64,000 bases of DNA from Ceratodon purpureus (Eukaryota; Streptophyta; Bryopsida; Pseudoditrichales; Ditrichaceae), in NCBI GenBank assembly GCA_014871385.1, contig CM026426.1:108844457-108908456 (forward strand). Reading direction: 5' to 3'. The notes below the pieces were generated by a model. It had not been told where the DNA came from and made no database searches. It was given only the letters and a program-made list of their open reading frames with translations. A program made the position numbers and the translations under genes. How positions within the stretch are numbered: position 1 is the stretch's first letter; the number at the start of each line of letters is the position of its first letter. Below, in pieces: positions 45,401 to 58,271 of this stretch.

Positions 45401-48400
45401 AATTGTGAAAGGTGAACCACCTCGTTCCACCGTGGCTACAGGAATCCAATCCTCGTCATTGACCAGCTCGGTAGTAGCCGCGTGCATGAGAGCACATAAT
45501 CGTAGGACAAATACTCTTGTCACTTCAGTCCTCAAAACCAACAGCATTTGGACTGCCAAAAACAGAGACAAGTACATCAAAAGGTCGGATACTCTGCTTC
45601 GGCATCAATTAGAATATTTCATAGTAGTCCTCCCTGCTCAGCAATGAAGCTCACATGCATGTAAGTAAGTATGTCACCCATGCAAGTATGCAGCATTCCT
45701 TGATATGTTCAATCCAAATTCTCCCATCATTAAGCTGTGAAAAAACTATCTGAACAAAGACGTCGACCATTAAAGTTCTTATTCGTCATGAAACAATATA
45801 CAAATAACTATTAGGTCGTTGCACGGGATAATTTTTCATTAATAATTTAAGGTTGAAGCTATTAGACCCTCGATTTAGAAATAATGAGTGGTTGGAATAT
45901 TGTTTGCTAAAGCCCCACTGAACATCATGTACTCTGAATTGTTCGCATTGGAATAAAAATTTGTTTCTTTAATGTCCGAAAAGGGGAAAAAAGGGAGGTT
46001 TTAAAAAGAGGTTACATGCACTTGCGGGAGCACAATCTTTTCCCTCAAGTGCAATACAAGCTTTAGAAATTTCCGCTACTCCCTCCCGCATGTATGGACG
46101 AAGTACATTGGCTTCTGCCAGAGCAAAAAATGCAGTCTGAACCTGGTAGACAAATAACAACAATGTATACTGTCAGTATCTAGTATTATAGTTTAATACA
46201 CCACACAGTGAATATTGTTACAATATAATAGAATAACATAACCAGATACTAACGCATAGAGAACAATAATTTCAATGTTTTTTTTAGTACCTTGGACTCA
46301 TAGAGAGAAATGATGCAGTCGACCATGGTTACGACTTCATCAAGAGAGTGAGAGGTGAACTTCGACTCGGCGACCTCTTCAAAGGGATATTGACCGCTCT
46401 CGTTATTCAACACATTGCCTGACTTTCGCATTCCCAGGCTTCCACTTGTAAGCTGCAAAATGTAAAGTCATGTTGTTAGTCGACTGTATCCCACCACTAC
46501 TGCATGCAGTATTGGACCTGTCTTGACGGTACCATAATTTCCTTTACAACGTATCTTCATCAACAGCTGTCCTCCCACTAATATGTGCATTGTGATAATG
46601 CTCTGTTGCCGAATGAACAATTCTCCATTAAAGGTGATGATGAAGTGCCCCATCACAATCAGTTTCACTTCAATTCAAGAACGTCAAGTCAATTTTAAAC
46701 CAAAGAAAGAAGAATTTCAAATAGCACATAGAGCGGCCAAGCTGTATTTCTTGACTGTTAGCCTCTGTACTTGATAACTTGTGCAGAGAGGTTCTAACCT
46801 TTGCAAATTTCCCATTGAAGATAGAGATAGCTAGACGCCAGAAACTTGGCAAGTGCGTCACGACAACAGCCGTAAGTCGTCGAATCAAGCGACCCAATAG
46901 TGCATCTGATTCATTGCCAGTTGATTCTTTGAGACTGCCTCGGTCATGCTCCTTATCATTGCTGCCTAAAAGCAGGTTGAAGTCTACATCTGACTGCAAA
47001 CACAACATCGTATACATGAGGTTATGTGCTATAATAAAAACGACATAAAAAATTGCACTGCCATGACCTATTTCGCTGGTCAATTGTATTCATAGAATCG
47101 TTCATTTGTCATAATACACCAACAATGGCCTTAATTGTCAGAACAAATACATCTTATTGTGTAAAAAACTGAAAAAGAAAACTTTCTCTCATACAGCCTT
47201 ATTAGATTCTCGTTGAAGTTGCTTCCAACGAGCATCAGACTGAACTCGTTCCCGAACACGGCCATGAAGAGCATCCATGCGAGCATCATGTTCTAAAGTA
47301 CACCCTTCCAGGAGTCCTCTAATTCTTCGGTCCTGTGAAAGTGAATCATAAAGATAATTAGAACACAAACTAGATGCATTCGGTGAGAATATGAAGATGA
47401 CTTTATTAAGGAAAATATTCACAAAGTCAAAGAGTAAGCTTGCTAAGCATGAAGTAGCCATCACAAGGATTATGGTGATAAACTATTTTTTAGAAAATGG
47501 GACAGCGGAAAGAAAAGACACCTGAATGGTTAGATAGTGCCAAACAGGATCCGAATCTGGTTCAAGCTCCAGCAGGAGCCGAATTGTGTTCTCCAACTGC
47601 ACAGACAAGAAGGAAGCACTCACATAAATTTTTAGCTTTGAGATTCTCAACTATGGCAGTAAAGCATGACAACAACCCAAGCAATGAAGTATTCACCTGC
47701 TTCTACTGAATCATACTTCACGAAATCTGGTGGTAGCAAAAAGACACAAGCTCAAACCTGAGCAATTTCGATATGAGGATCCTCCATCTTCTTGTAAAGC
47801 ATCTCTTTAAATTCCTGCACAATTTTATCTACCTCTTCCAGAACCCTGCTCAAGATGCCAACCTGCAGGAATATCAAGCACATGATATAGTCCTAGTCGA
47901 ACTCACTGTATCATGAATGCTCTCGATAACAATGTGTACACGGGACCAAGATCAAACACGCAGTTCAAAATTTCGTAAACGTACATGCGAATATAAGACC
48001 AAGGACTTTGCTTTCTTATACTCCCGAATTGCAAGGTCGTATTCACCCTTGCTGATGTTTGCCCGAATCATACTGGGCAGATTGAAAAGAGTTCTAAAGC
48101 GTTGGAGCATTCCTTGCACAGACCTGATCCGCTCCACTTGAGCCTGCCCAAACAACCAAAGAGATTGGATACTTTGGACGATGAAGAATTTCATATCAAA
48201 GTCGTGATATTTCCTGGAAAACAACATGCACTGCTGAAACGAGTATTGGTTCATTAAGTGTTATGATTGATTTGAGTTCGAGCAAAAGAAAACAAGCAGG
48301 TCCATGAATCCATGAAAAAAAAAAAAAAAAAAAAAAAAGAGCGAATGTCTGAACCTGTCGTTCAAGGAGGGGTGCAAACGCTCGCTTGGCAACTACATCC

Positions 48401-50881
48401 ACTTCCCCAATGGCGTTGTTAAGATGCACAGTACCAGTCCCCTCTTTAGCAGATTCTATTTGCTGCAGTTTTAAATGAATATCTGCAAAATTTGAGAAAC
48501 AAGATTTGTTAACATGCTGACTCGACAAAATCAACGCGTTCAAAACCAAAAACCAGGATCCTTCCATCAATGTCTACATCCATACAGGTTGGCGAGTAAA
48601 GATATGTTCACGAAGAAACTTCTGTCACATTGCAGCAGGAGCTAGATAACGATATAAAAACGCATACAAGCAAGTAGAACATCATTTACAATTTGAGATG
48701 ATCCATGTCAGGGGAGAATGCTACGTTTAAATCCGGCAGAGTTGATTAAATGTTGCAGTGCAACAGGTTCCTGGCCAGTGTTACGTATCTTGTTAATGCC
48801 AAACAAGACCATTCATACCAGGTAATGATAGAATTGTTACCGTCTATGGTGTTTTTACACGAGATAAAACAGTCGAAATTTTCTTTGACCAATTTCTTAA
48901 GCTGCTCTTTGCGGCTTTGTAAATCTCGTTTCAAGGCATCACCAGCGGCCTCCAGATCATGAGCACTGGTGTTCTGATGTATACGAGCCAAGAAGAACTT
49001 CGGTTCAAACTTCTCTGAATGATAAATCACTTTCTCTGCACACATAAAGAAATCAACCATACACCTAATTCAAAAGCAGACATCATACTCCATGGGCACG
49101 TACACAGGCTACTCTAGACCTACACATTGGTGAAAACATTGTAATAATTCTTACAAAGGAATCAGAACTGGTGAAGAAACCAGATAAAACATGAAACACA
49201 ATCCAACACAGCAAAGCTGCCACAAAAGTGAAAATCAAATGATAATGTGAAACCATAAAGTCAAAATGATAAGTGAAATCATTTTGTATTGAACATCGAA
49301 AAGACTTGTACATAATGACTCACCCCTGGTAGCGTGATCTTTCACGACTGGGAGTTCGGGCTGGTCATTATCCTCGTCCGTTTCATCCCTTCCTGCCTTC
49401 ATACCATCCTTCTTGCCTTTCAAAAGACCTCGTCCTCTGTCACTACCCTTATCCGTTGTAGATGGATGACCTCCAAGCTTATCTTTAGGAATAAGTGTCA
49501 AACTTTTGATGTCTATAACACTGCAGCAATAAGCAGAGCGAATTCAGACCTTACGGGACCTAAGATTTTGAGGTGTGTTATCAGAAAGTTGCAACTAATA
49601 TCTTCTCAGCACGTTTGAGCTACATGGATGTTTTGTTGCCACATCTATTGCAATTACAGATTAAGTGAGTGATATGTTCCTGTCAAGGTTTTGACAAACA
49701 CAACCAATAAGGTGAATATTACAGAGTTCTATCAACTTCTTTAAAAAAATAACAATCAAGAAGAAGACATGTGTCTTTCAGGTCCATGTTGGGACCTGTA
49801 ACTTTTCAAATATCTAATATTGCAGACAGAGCGAAGCACAAGCCTTCTAAAACGAGAGAAGATGCAGTCAGTACTCCACAATTCAAAGTTCGACGCAATA
49901 ATATGGCCAATAAAAGGCCTTTCGGCGTGCCATGAAAGCCGGTTCGATTCAGTATGACATGTAAATTTATGAGTGTTTACAGTGCACATACCCAAGCCCC
50001 AACGGATCAACGAAGTCTTCAGCTCTGGTGGGAGCATCCACAATATTGGTGGATTTACGCAAGCGGGTAGCTGGTGCATAAGTGGTTGGTGCTGTTCTAG
50101 TTTCCCGCATCTCCCGCACCCTTCGTGCCAGCTGCAGTTCAACACACCCACAAACGATTTCAGGGCCTTCAGAATCAGCGCTTACTCTTGTGATATTCTA
50201 ACCGATGAAAAGAGCCACATGCCGAGTAAATACCCAAGTCCTCCAACATATCTGAGCGTTTCTATGTAATTTGAGAAGAACCGTGTCATAACACATTGAA
50301 CTCTCAGAACGAGACAACAACTCTGTTAGGTTGCAAGACGTAGGGTAGACGACATTGACCTCTGCCTGATCGACTCCACCCCAATTCTGAGGCTCTTCAT
50401 CGTTCTCATCCCACAGATCGTCGTCCTCGTCCAATGCAGCGCCCTGCGACCTCAACTGCTGATTACCGACCACCATTGCGCGACGTCCCTGCGACGGATT
50501 CTCATCCTCCTCATCCGACGACAAGCTCAGCATCTCAACATCCGACTCATCATCATCATCAACCGGCGGCATTGGCTTCACAACTGGCGCCTGCCTCCTC
50601 GGCGGAGCGACAGCAGGAGCTCCATTGACCTTAGGAGGCTCCCTCCTCGGCGGACCGTTCGCTTCCGTCTGCGGAGCCTCTCTTCTTGGCGGTCCTCCGC
50701 GAACCGGCGTTGGAAGCGCATGCTTCACAGTGCGCGGAGGCTCCCGTCTCGGCGGCCCCGACGCTGCAGACGACACACTCGGAGGCGGATGATTCCCCGG
50801 CCGCTGATAACTCACCTCCCTGGCCGCCTGCTCCGCCAACGCCCGCTGCAAGAGCTCCTCCTCCTCATCGTCCTCCCTCAT
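42459..50881 (-). CDS. SEC5: Exocyst complex subunit SEC5
   Basis: Twenty-one exons on the minus strand: 50,881-50,360; 50,131-49,992; 49,520-49,324; 49,035-48,841; 48,482-48,355; 48,143-47,985; 47,862-47,758; 47,596-47,522; 47,332-47,195; 46,993-46,799; 46,452-46,291; 46,142-46,022; 45,552-45,342; 45,208-45,093; 44,881-44,644; 44,492-44,378; 44,240-44,163; 43,971-43,915; 43,553-43,404; 43,193-42,987; 42,872-42,459. They sum to 1,241 codons with no internal stop. SEC5 is part of the octameric exocyst that tethers secretory vesicles to the plasma membrane. Matches to plant SEC5 include LARRVREMRETRTAPT, VQGMLQRFRTLFNLP, ISKGEYDLAIREYKKAK, LLLELEPDSDPVWHYL and ELKRTRVN near the end. The N-terminus is extended and disordered with repeated PPRREPP units, making it longer than Arabidopsis SEC5A (about 1,090 residues). 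The start chosen is MREDDEEEELLQ, which aligns with the plant N-terminus. Confidence 0.95.
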
Positions 50882-51189
50882 CCTCCTCCACTTCCGCCAC
50901 TCCTCGCCAAATCCCTGAATCCCACCCTCCCTTAATCCTAAAACCTCCAACACACAACAGCCGAAACAAAGCAAAACAAAAAAAAAAACAAAAAAAAAAC
51001 AAAACACAACGGAGCTAAAACCACAACACTACCGCCACGATCTCCCTCCTCTCAACCTAATCACAACCATCCCGGACGCTCCAAATCAACAACAACCTCC
51101 ACGAAACCAGGATCAAGAACCATGTACTCCTCGCCCTGCACATCAACCTCCTCCTCCACTACAATGCGCCAACGCAGGACCTCCCGACA

Positions 51190-51565
51190 ACTAAGAAAAC
51201 CGTAACGCACACAATGCCACACACCGCATCTCTCCGCGATGCCGACTCGAGCAAAAAAACACGACACATCCGTGATCACAGCGTAGCATCCATACCTGAT
51301 GTAAAGGCACGCGAATGCAATGACGAATGCAACGCAGAATCTCCCCGCTAGCAACCTAACCAAACCGTAACGGTCCACTCAAGCTCCAAACGCACACAAT
51401 GCCATCAGCGCAAAACCTCCGCAACGTCGCCGACTCGAGCAAAAACACGACACATCCGTGATCCATCCAACCATAGCCTAATAAGTTTCTTATCGATCCG
51501 AAATCACAGCGTAGAATCCATAACTCGTGTACGTTACGCGAATGCGATGACGAATGCCGCGTCCG
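51190..51565. repeat. Imperfect tandem duplication in the SEC5-MDH promoter region
   Basis: Copy 1 and copy 2 share AACGCACACAATGCCA, GCCGACTCGAGCAAAAA, ACACGACACATCCGTGATC, ATCACAGCGTAG and GCGAATGC-ATGACGAATGC in the same order. Copy 2 has an extra block of about 38 bp. It may be a duplicated promoter or 5'-UTR segment. Confidence 0.8.
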
Positions 51566-51693
51566 CTCCCGTCTCCCCGAGCTCCCGAGCTGCGCCAAAG
51601 CGAGGTTGTCGCGTCGAAGTGAGCTCGGTCGAGTGAATTGCAAATTGGATTTCGTCTCTCTCGCACAGACACAAACTCACTAACTCGCTAACT

Positions 51694-51817
51694 TAGGCCC
51701 AGTTTATACATGGGTCCCGATTGAGGGCTGGCCCGAACTCTCCACTTTTCAACCAATAGGATTGTTCCATTCTCTCAAATCGGGCCCAAGGGTTTTATAC
51801 TAGGGCCCGTCCCAAGC
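51694..51817. mobile_element. Small MITE-like inverted-repeat element
   Basis: The ends pair imperfectly as GGCCCAGTTTATACATGGGTCCCGATT against the reverse complement GGGCCCTAGTATAAAACCCTTGGGCCCGATT. The interior has no coding. Related but diverged sequence, sharing the CAATAAGATT and GAGCCCAATGGTTTTATA(A) pattern, lies at about 55,180-55,290. A GGGACC/CTAGG relative is near 53,480-53,540. Confidence 0.6.
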
Positions 51818-52322
51818 ATCACCATATCCTACATGGCAGCTTATGTGACAGTATTTTGGCGCCAAATCTTTGGGCCTAAGTGGTGTAATCGGGCCAAGGT
51901 TTTCCGTGGCCCGAAGATGAAACTTGGACCCGATTGTGCACCTCCGTTGGATCCTTTGAATCCCCACCGTCCATCAATGAATTGTAAATTCACCTCCAAG
52001 AAATTCCTTCTCCCGTCATCTCTTGCATCCTCTCTCGGAGATCTCTCGTGCAGCGTTTGTTCTCTCCTTTTTAAATCAAATGTCACAAGCTTGGAGAATT
52101 GCAATCCGGACAGAGATTCAGCACTTCTGTGCATCTCGCATGCTTATGAGATGAAGCGAACGATTGTTTGGTTGGTTGATTTGCTTGGTTGTGGCACGAT
52201 TTTGCCTTCAAAAGGCTAGTTTCGAGTCTCCACTTTCGCCCACAGACACACTAACCACACTCTGTACTCTCGCCACACAACCCATCTGCCCAATTCGTCT
52301 TCCTCGCTCTCTCATCTTTGTA

Positions 52323-52365
52323 ATGGCCAAGGATCCAGTGCGCGTCTTGGTCACCGGGGCCGCTG
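52323..52365 (+). CDS. Cytosolic malate dehydrogenase, first exon only
   Basis: The exon encodes MAKDPVRVLVTGAAG and ends at a good donor (CTG|GTACGT). This is the start of plant cytosolic NAD-dependent malate dehydrogenase, including the beginning of its NAD-binding glycine motif, and introns at this position are common in plants. The expected continuation (QIGYALVPMIARG) was not found on the plus strand before base 64,000. Either intron 1 exceeds 11.6 kb because of inserted elements, or this is a separated first exon. The enzyme interconverts malate and oxaloacetate in the cytosol. Confidence 0.8.
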
Positions 52366-55300
52366 GTACGTCGTTTTTCCCTCAGTTTTTCTGTTTTTGT
52401 TCGGGGTTTGGTTCATCGTTTTTTGTGGGTTGGTTGTAATTTGAAGTACTTTGAGGGTGTGTGATCAGAGATGGGAGTTGAAGAAGTTTGGGGAGGTGGG
52501 TAGTGGGTAGTGTGGGTCAGATTGGTTGTTTTCTGTTTTTGAGAATTTCGGTTTTGATGGGATTAATGTGGGATTCGTGGAGTGGGGTCTGTTTGTTTCG
52601 GTTTGTAGATGGGTTCAGGGTCGGGTTTGTGAGAGCGATCTAGGAGTGAGTTTCAGAAGTATTGATTTTTCTGTATCTTTTTGTAGTTTTTTGGAGTTTT
52701 TTGTGGTTTTAGCTATTTTCTTATTTTTTTCATGTTCTGTTATTATGGTGGTAGTGGAAGTTTGGTTATAATTACGCCGAGAAGTACATTATTTTTTTTT
52801 TGATTAGTACTGAAGGGAGTGTTTTAGTTGCTCTTGGTGGATTTTAATTTGAAAACCAAACTATTTTTATGATGTTATTCAATTTTATACATTTCTAACT
52901 TTGTATGTGAAATTTTATAATATTATGTACAATTATGTGAAGTTATATGACGTTATGTAATGTTATACGTATGTTAATTTTCTGTTATGTTAATGTCCAT
53001 AATATATTTAGAATGTTAGATGTATAAATTTCAAAGTTAAGTCTTAATATAGCAAAAATTTAACCAATAAGAAAGCACAAGTTATATTCAATCAAGTATA
53101 TATTTTTTTAATGATTTAATCCAAGTTCCTATTTACAATTTCAAATGAATTATACCTTCTATCTTCAAGTGTTAGGTACAAAGAAATTTATTGTTGTATT
53201 ATGAAAAAGTGGCAAATTTATAATTCACATTGACCACTTCAACATTAACAATTCAATATAGAAGTCATAAATTTGCTTAAAATTATTTTTTCATTTTATA
53301 TTCACACGACCCAACAAGAGTGATCAAGAAATTCACAATTATAAATCACTAGCAATCATAAATAAATTATGAACACAACGGGTCTAAGGGCTTTAAATGC
53401 AAAAGAATTATAAACAGGTCCAAGAATTGGGCCTAATGGGTTTAGATGTGAAGGGTCTGGATCCCAAAAGTTGAGCCTGATTGGGGACCGGAAGGTCCCC
53501 AAATCGGGACCGCCTTCGGGCCGGCCCTAGGCTGTGTGTAAACTCACCCTTAATCACTAACTCACTTACTCAATCAGTCACTAACTCACTTACTTAATCA
53601 CTAACTCGCTTAGTCAATCAATCACTAACTCACTCACTAAATCAATCACTAACTCGTTCGCGCAATCACTAACTTGCTCATTCAGTCACTAACTCGGATT
53701 GGGTTGAGTTGAGTTACTGTGTACCCGGGGTTTGTTCATGGTTGCGTGATGTCATGCATCTCTATATCTCTGGTATGCCTAAGTGTGGAGGCTCTTGTGT
53801 TGTGTTGTGGGAGGTCTGGTCCTTTGATGGTGTTGTGCGTGTTTGTGAGTTTAGTGTTTTGGGGGAGTGTAATGGCATGTTTTCTCATCCGGTTTGTTTT
53901 ATTTTGGGGGTATGTCCAGGTGGCTCTCATTACTTGTGGGGTGTTAAAAGTCATGTGGAGCAATGATTGGGGAGATCCGGTAATTAGTTGTAGGTAAGCC
54001 GAATGAAAGTGCCAAATTATCGATTTGATTTTGGAGGTTTAGGATTTTCTCTCGTTCAAAATCTAAACCTAACCAAAATATTAGATGAGTATCATCTAAG
54101 TATCACATAATTATCATAAATAAATTACCAAATAATTTAATTTAAAAAATAATAATAATAGTCAGATGACCTTTGAAACTTTCTGAACCTTGATGTGAGA
54201 ACACATGCTATGGTGAATGTGAATAGGGATGTCAGATTTCGTGTATCGTAGTTAAGTACCAGATTTGTCCATCTCAAATCAAATATATATTGGTGTTTGG
54301 TATTTGATGTTTGTGTTTTCTCATCCGGGTTTATTTTATTTTGGAAGTATGTTCAGGCGGCTCTTGCTACTTTTGGAGGTGTTTGTGTGAATATGAGATT
54401 CTAAGAGCCAATATAGAATGAGGCTAAACTTCAAGAAATGAAGCATTTTGACCAATGAAAATGTAAAAATGGCCAAAGTTCCTCCTCTCAGCCTTCATAC
54501 TAGAGGCCAAAGTCTAAAGGACGTTGCCTTCAAAAGAGCCTAGATGGCAGAACTTTTAGGAAATTATGGCGCCAAGAGTTTGGCCTTTTTAAACATAGTT
54601 TGAGACCGGCAAAGTGCTCGACTCAATCTTTTGTCGAGAGGCTAAACTTTTTTTCCCATTAAAATATGTACAAGAAGACAAGGCTCTTAGGCTATTAATA
54701 GCTATTCATGCTTCACTAATGAACCTTTTGACAATCATTGTCATTACACCAATGCTGATCTAAAAATAAGCTGAATTTCAATCAGTCATAATTTTGTTAT
54801 AACAATATATGTTTTCCTAAAATGTTTTTACACATTCTTCATTAATTTTTACATCTTCCCTATTTTTTTCAATTTTTTTTTCAATTTTCTATACTATGTT
54901 TAGACATCCGGATCATAGGTCTTAGCCATTGAACTTCTCCTTTGGGCCTTCACACTATGACCGACCAAAGGTTTCGAGTGGATTAATATACTCTTTTTGT
55001 CCATAGTCTTCTCCTCTTGACATAGTTTGGGCTGGGAAAATCATGCTTATCCTCTCGACTTTGGCCCAATCTAAACCCGCCCTGAGTCATGTGTAGAGGC
55101 ACTTGCTTGAGAATGTCAATTTCTTACAAGTGGTGGACTTCTTTAAAAGTAATATAGTTCTTATAGAACTAAGGGGCACTTTATACTTGAAAGTGGATTG
55201 AAGGCCCGTCTAAATTCTTCAAATTTCAATCAATAAGATTCCTAGATTGTTTCAAATTGAGCCCAATGGTTTTATAATAGGATCATATAAAAACTTGCAC

Positions 55301-56686
55301 AGCATTGTTTAGTCACTACATTTTTTGGATTGATTTTATGTAATGATGGTAAGTTTTTTTTTGCTCAAATTCCAAACTTAGATTGGAACTTGGAATGGAT
55401 TTGGTATTTAAATTTTTTTAAATATGGCTGACCTTCCATCCAATCGCAGTATGTGCTAAAATTAGGTCTAATTAATCTGATGGTATATCGTAGAAGAGAG
55501 TGATTTGCTTAGGAACCTAATGCAATCTTCTATGAAAAGAGCTACTTCACAATGCAAAATCTGGTCACAATGAACTAAAACTAAGAAGAATAATGTTATG
55601 GACCGTATATTGAGGGGCTGAATACAGATCAACTATATGAGATAAAACATTCTCTTTAATTAAGAAATAAGCTCATCACTTGGCAAACACAAACCGCAAA
55701 AATTAGACCTCTACTTCAAAGCTTTTATTTTATTTATACATTTGCTAGTACTAACTTTTGGTTATTGATTATTTGCTGTTACTTAAGTGTTTCCTTTTGG
55801 AGAAGAAAAGTAGGTCTATACAACTAACCTATGTACCATTAACTTAAGCTTAACGTTAGAATAAGGAAACAGTGATATCTTTTGAAAACTTAAATTTTTT
55901 TTATCTTTTATATCTTACACTAAAAATACATCAATCTCACTAAAGATCTTCCATTTTAACTATATATAATACAAAATCCAAATTGAATTATACAAGTTAT
56001 TATAAAATGATTGATTTATTTATTCAATTATTTATTCATTTATTTATTTACATGTTGAATCAAAAAATATGATTTTTTTTTTTAAAATTCAAAAACAATT
56101 TGTTCATAAGATTTAAATTGAATGTCAAATTATAAATCTACAATAGTGAAAAATCTTACAAATTGTTAAAACGTGCAATATAAAATTAAAATAAACATAT
56201 CAAATTTTTTAAGTGAAACTATAGTCATTTATATAAAGGCTTGTATCTTCAAAAGATGTGATGAAGAAAAATGCTTAATCCTTCTTTTATATTGATAATT
56301 AATTGGACATTCATGACATTTAATAACATCATGGTGCTCATTTCTATAAATAATGCACCATTTGTTTTAAAAAAAAATTAATATTTAATAAATTCTTTGG
56401 TTTAAAAAAATATTAATGATTTTCTCATTTAATGAGAATCCTTAAATTTGAAATGTTCTTCAAAATTTCTGGGTCGCCTTGAAGAAGGCAAGGGCCAAAA
56501 TTATCTAAACTCTAGAATTAAAGCCTTTAGCGACGGGATTTCAATCTTATGCTTTACAAAATCAAACGCACTAACCTTCCCTCGTCTCAGGGCCTCGGAT
56601 GATGAGTGATTCTTCTTAGAGGTTGCATCCATGGAAGAGACCTGATGGGAATTTGATGCGGCAGGTGCTTAATTGCCTGATCAGAG
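52366..56686. other. AT-rich repeat-laden stretch, probable MDH intron 1
   Basis: No exon is supported. It contains a T-rich first part, AT-rich runs, a short tandem array (53,555-53,695), an imperfect direct repeat (about 53,880-53,950 and 54,315-54,385, sharing TTCTCATCCGG and TTTATTTTGG) and diverged MITE-like sequence near 55.2 kb. It looks like a layered pile of old insertions without preserved genes. Confidence 0.55.
53555..53695. repeat. Short tandem array based on AATCACTAACTCACTTA
   Basis: About seven imperfect units of roughly 18-24 bp built on TCACTAACTCRCT, with variable spacers. A shorter run of the same unit (ACTCACTAACTCGCTAACTTA) sits at 51,676-51,696, directly abutting the MITE-like element, so the two sites may share an origin. 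Confidence 0.7.
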
Positions 56687-57097
56687 ATGGCATCAACCTA
56701 CGGTATCTTGGTTGGTGTGGAACAAGGTGTTATGCGGAAGTATTGTCACACAGCGATGGGGAGAGGCTGCCAAGCACAATCTGTAGATTACAATGCTTAC
56801 AAGCGCGACTCATTCCTCCATCATGTGCTTTATTTACAAGGATTGCACACATACAGTCCTACAATCACACTCCCTCATGATAAGAAGAGTATAAGAGGAG
56901 GGAATGAAACTTTGTTTAATATTAACAAAGGGAGTGCCCTTGTTGTATTCATGGAGGATCATACGAGATATCTTCAAATGCTTCCTAGCACTGGTGAAGT
57001 TATCTCGGCCTCATTTCTTGAGGATGTGATTCTTAAAACCTATAAGCAGTGGAAGCAATTTCTTCCAAGTGAGATAAGTCCCTATATGGTTTTGTAG
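56687..57097 (+). CDS. Unrecognised gene fragment
   Basis: An open frame of 136 codons with sensible composition (GCQAQSVDYNAYKRDSFLHH; SFLEDVILKTYKQWKQFLP) ends in TAG inside an AT-rich setting. Just upstream, the same frame has stops, so it is either a 3' exon or a remnant. No family is recognised. It precedes the first E3 motif copy by about 0.65 kb and may or may not belong to E3. Confidence 0.3.
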   Translation: MASTYGILVGVEQGVMRKYCHTAMGRGCQAQSVDYNAYKRDSFLHHVLYLQGLHTYSPTITLPHDKKSIRGGNETLFNINKGSALVVFMEDHTRYLQMLPSTGEVISASFLEDVILKTYKQWKQFLPSEISPYMVL

Positions 57098-57346
57098 AAT
57101 TCATTAATTACTTTTTGTGAATGTTCAATTTTTTATTTTTTTTGTTAATTTAAAAACTTTTAAGGTCTTTAAACAAGGCTTGCTTTTCCAACTAAACATT
57201 GCTATTAATTTATTTTTTTGAGAAACTAGAGAAGATGAAGTCTCTTGGTGATGAAATGGCAGAGTTGTTTTAGGAAAGTGCTGAAGGAAACTCTGAAACT
57301 CCAACTTCTATTACACATGATGGCTAATTCGCTTCATTTCGTCAAT

Positions 57347-57610
57347 TCATTCGAACCAAGGCAACATAAGGTTTTTCTGAATGCTCCATAGCACTCGTGC
57401 ATGTAAACGCCCCCGTGTCATACAATGCATAAAAATCACCACATCTCTGGAGTGATGCCATATTGTATTTCGCAAAATTGAAAGTATCTTCAAATCGAAA
57501 TAATATGGCTCATATCTGCCTCGAATCGTTTCTCGTAGATCTTCGGCAAACAAACGGCCCACCAACTCGTGAACCTTACCAAACATCAACTTCAGAATCA
57601 ACAACTCCAT
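57347..57610 (-). CDS. E3 unrecognised exon
   Basis: An open frame encoding LMFGKVHELVGRLFAEDLRE, FDLKILSILRNTIWHHSRDV and a basic end, terminating in TGA. It probably belongs to a longer spliced gene, because a plausible coding stretch (DDLVKVDKSCCDLCIGIF) lies just upstream in another phase. No family is recognised. Confidence 0.3.
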   Translation of the reverse strand: MELLILKLMFGKVHELVGRLFAEDLRETIRGRYEPYYFDLKILSILRNTIWHHSRDVVIFMHCMTRGRLHARVLWSIQKNLMLPWFE

Positions 57611-58271
57611 TGATGAGTGTTAAAAGATGCCAATACACAAGTCGCAACAAGACTTATCAACCTTCACCAAGTCATCTTTGAAGGGATATTTAGGTAATTC
57701 TGGACAAAAAAAAGTCCAGAATTCAAAAATGACCAATGCGAACTCAGCGGACCGCCGATGGATGGAGACCACAGATGAACACTGTCATTGTACATGAATA
57801 CCACAGAATATGGAATGCAAAACTGGACATCGATATGTGCATGGGCGGAATTTGCTAGTGATGGATATATGAAACCGAAGATTGCGACATATAATGCAGA
57901 ATAAGAGTTACAATGAATACTTTAAAGAATATCATGTTGATTCAAGTAATGAAATGTACAATACAGAGTCGGCGACCCGCCGATAATAGAACACGCTAAA
58001 CTAACTAGTCCCGTAGCACTTTGAGTCATTAAGTCCTACAACATTAAGTCTACATCCACCACTATGTACCAAGTTGACGTAAATCCTATCACATTATAAC
58101 CTACTCGGGGAACTATTTCCTTGAAAGCATAGCCGTAAGGTCGATGAGTAAATCATATATTTGAAGGCCGCACAAACGGATCGACCAAGTCGGCGGGCAG
58201 CCGATGGAAGGCGTTCTGTTTGTTAGGAGGAGGGAAGAAGTGCAAGTTGTAGGCGAAAAAGTCCGCTTAAC

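Larger units (their letters stand above)
50882..52322. promoter_or_regulatory. Shared upstream region of SEC5 and MDH
   Basis: This head-to-head spacer should contain both promoters and 5' untranslated regions. It includes an imperfect tandem duplication (51,190-51,345 and 51,362-51,565) and a small inverted-repeat element (51,694-51,817). The frames seen here in several directions are low-complexity and unsupported. Confidence 0.6.

Noticed and set aside
51061-51643. Minus-strand open frames upstream of SEC5 as genes
   Set aside because: They overlap the tandem duplication, have no recognisable domain and lie where 5' untranslated sequence is expected.
51845-51865. GGCGCC at 51.86 kb (and at 54.57 and 59.09 kb) as further E1 motif copies
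   Set aside because: They are single 6-bp half-sites outside E1, expected by chance.
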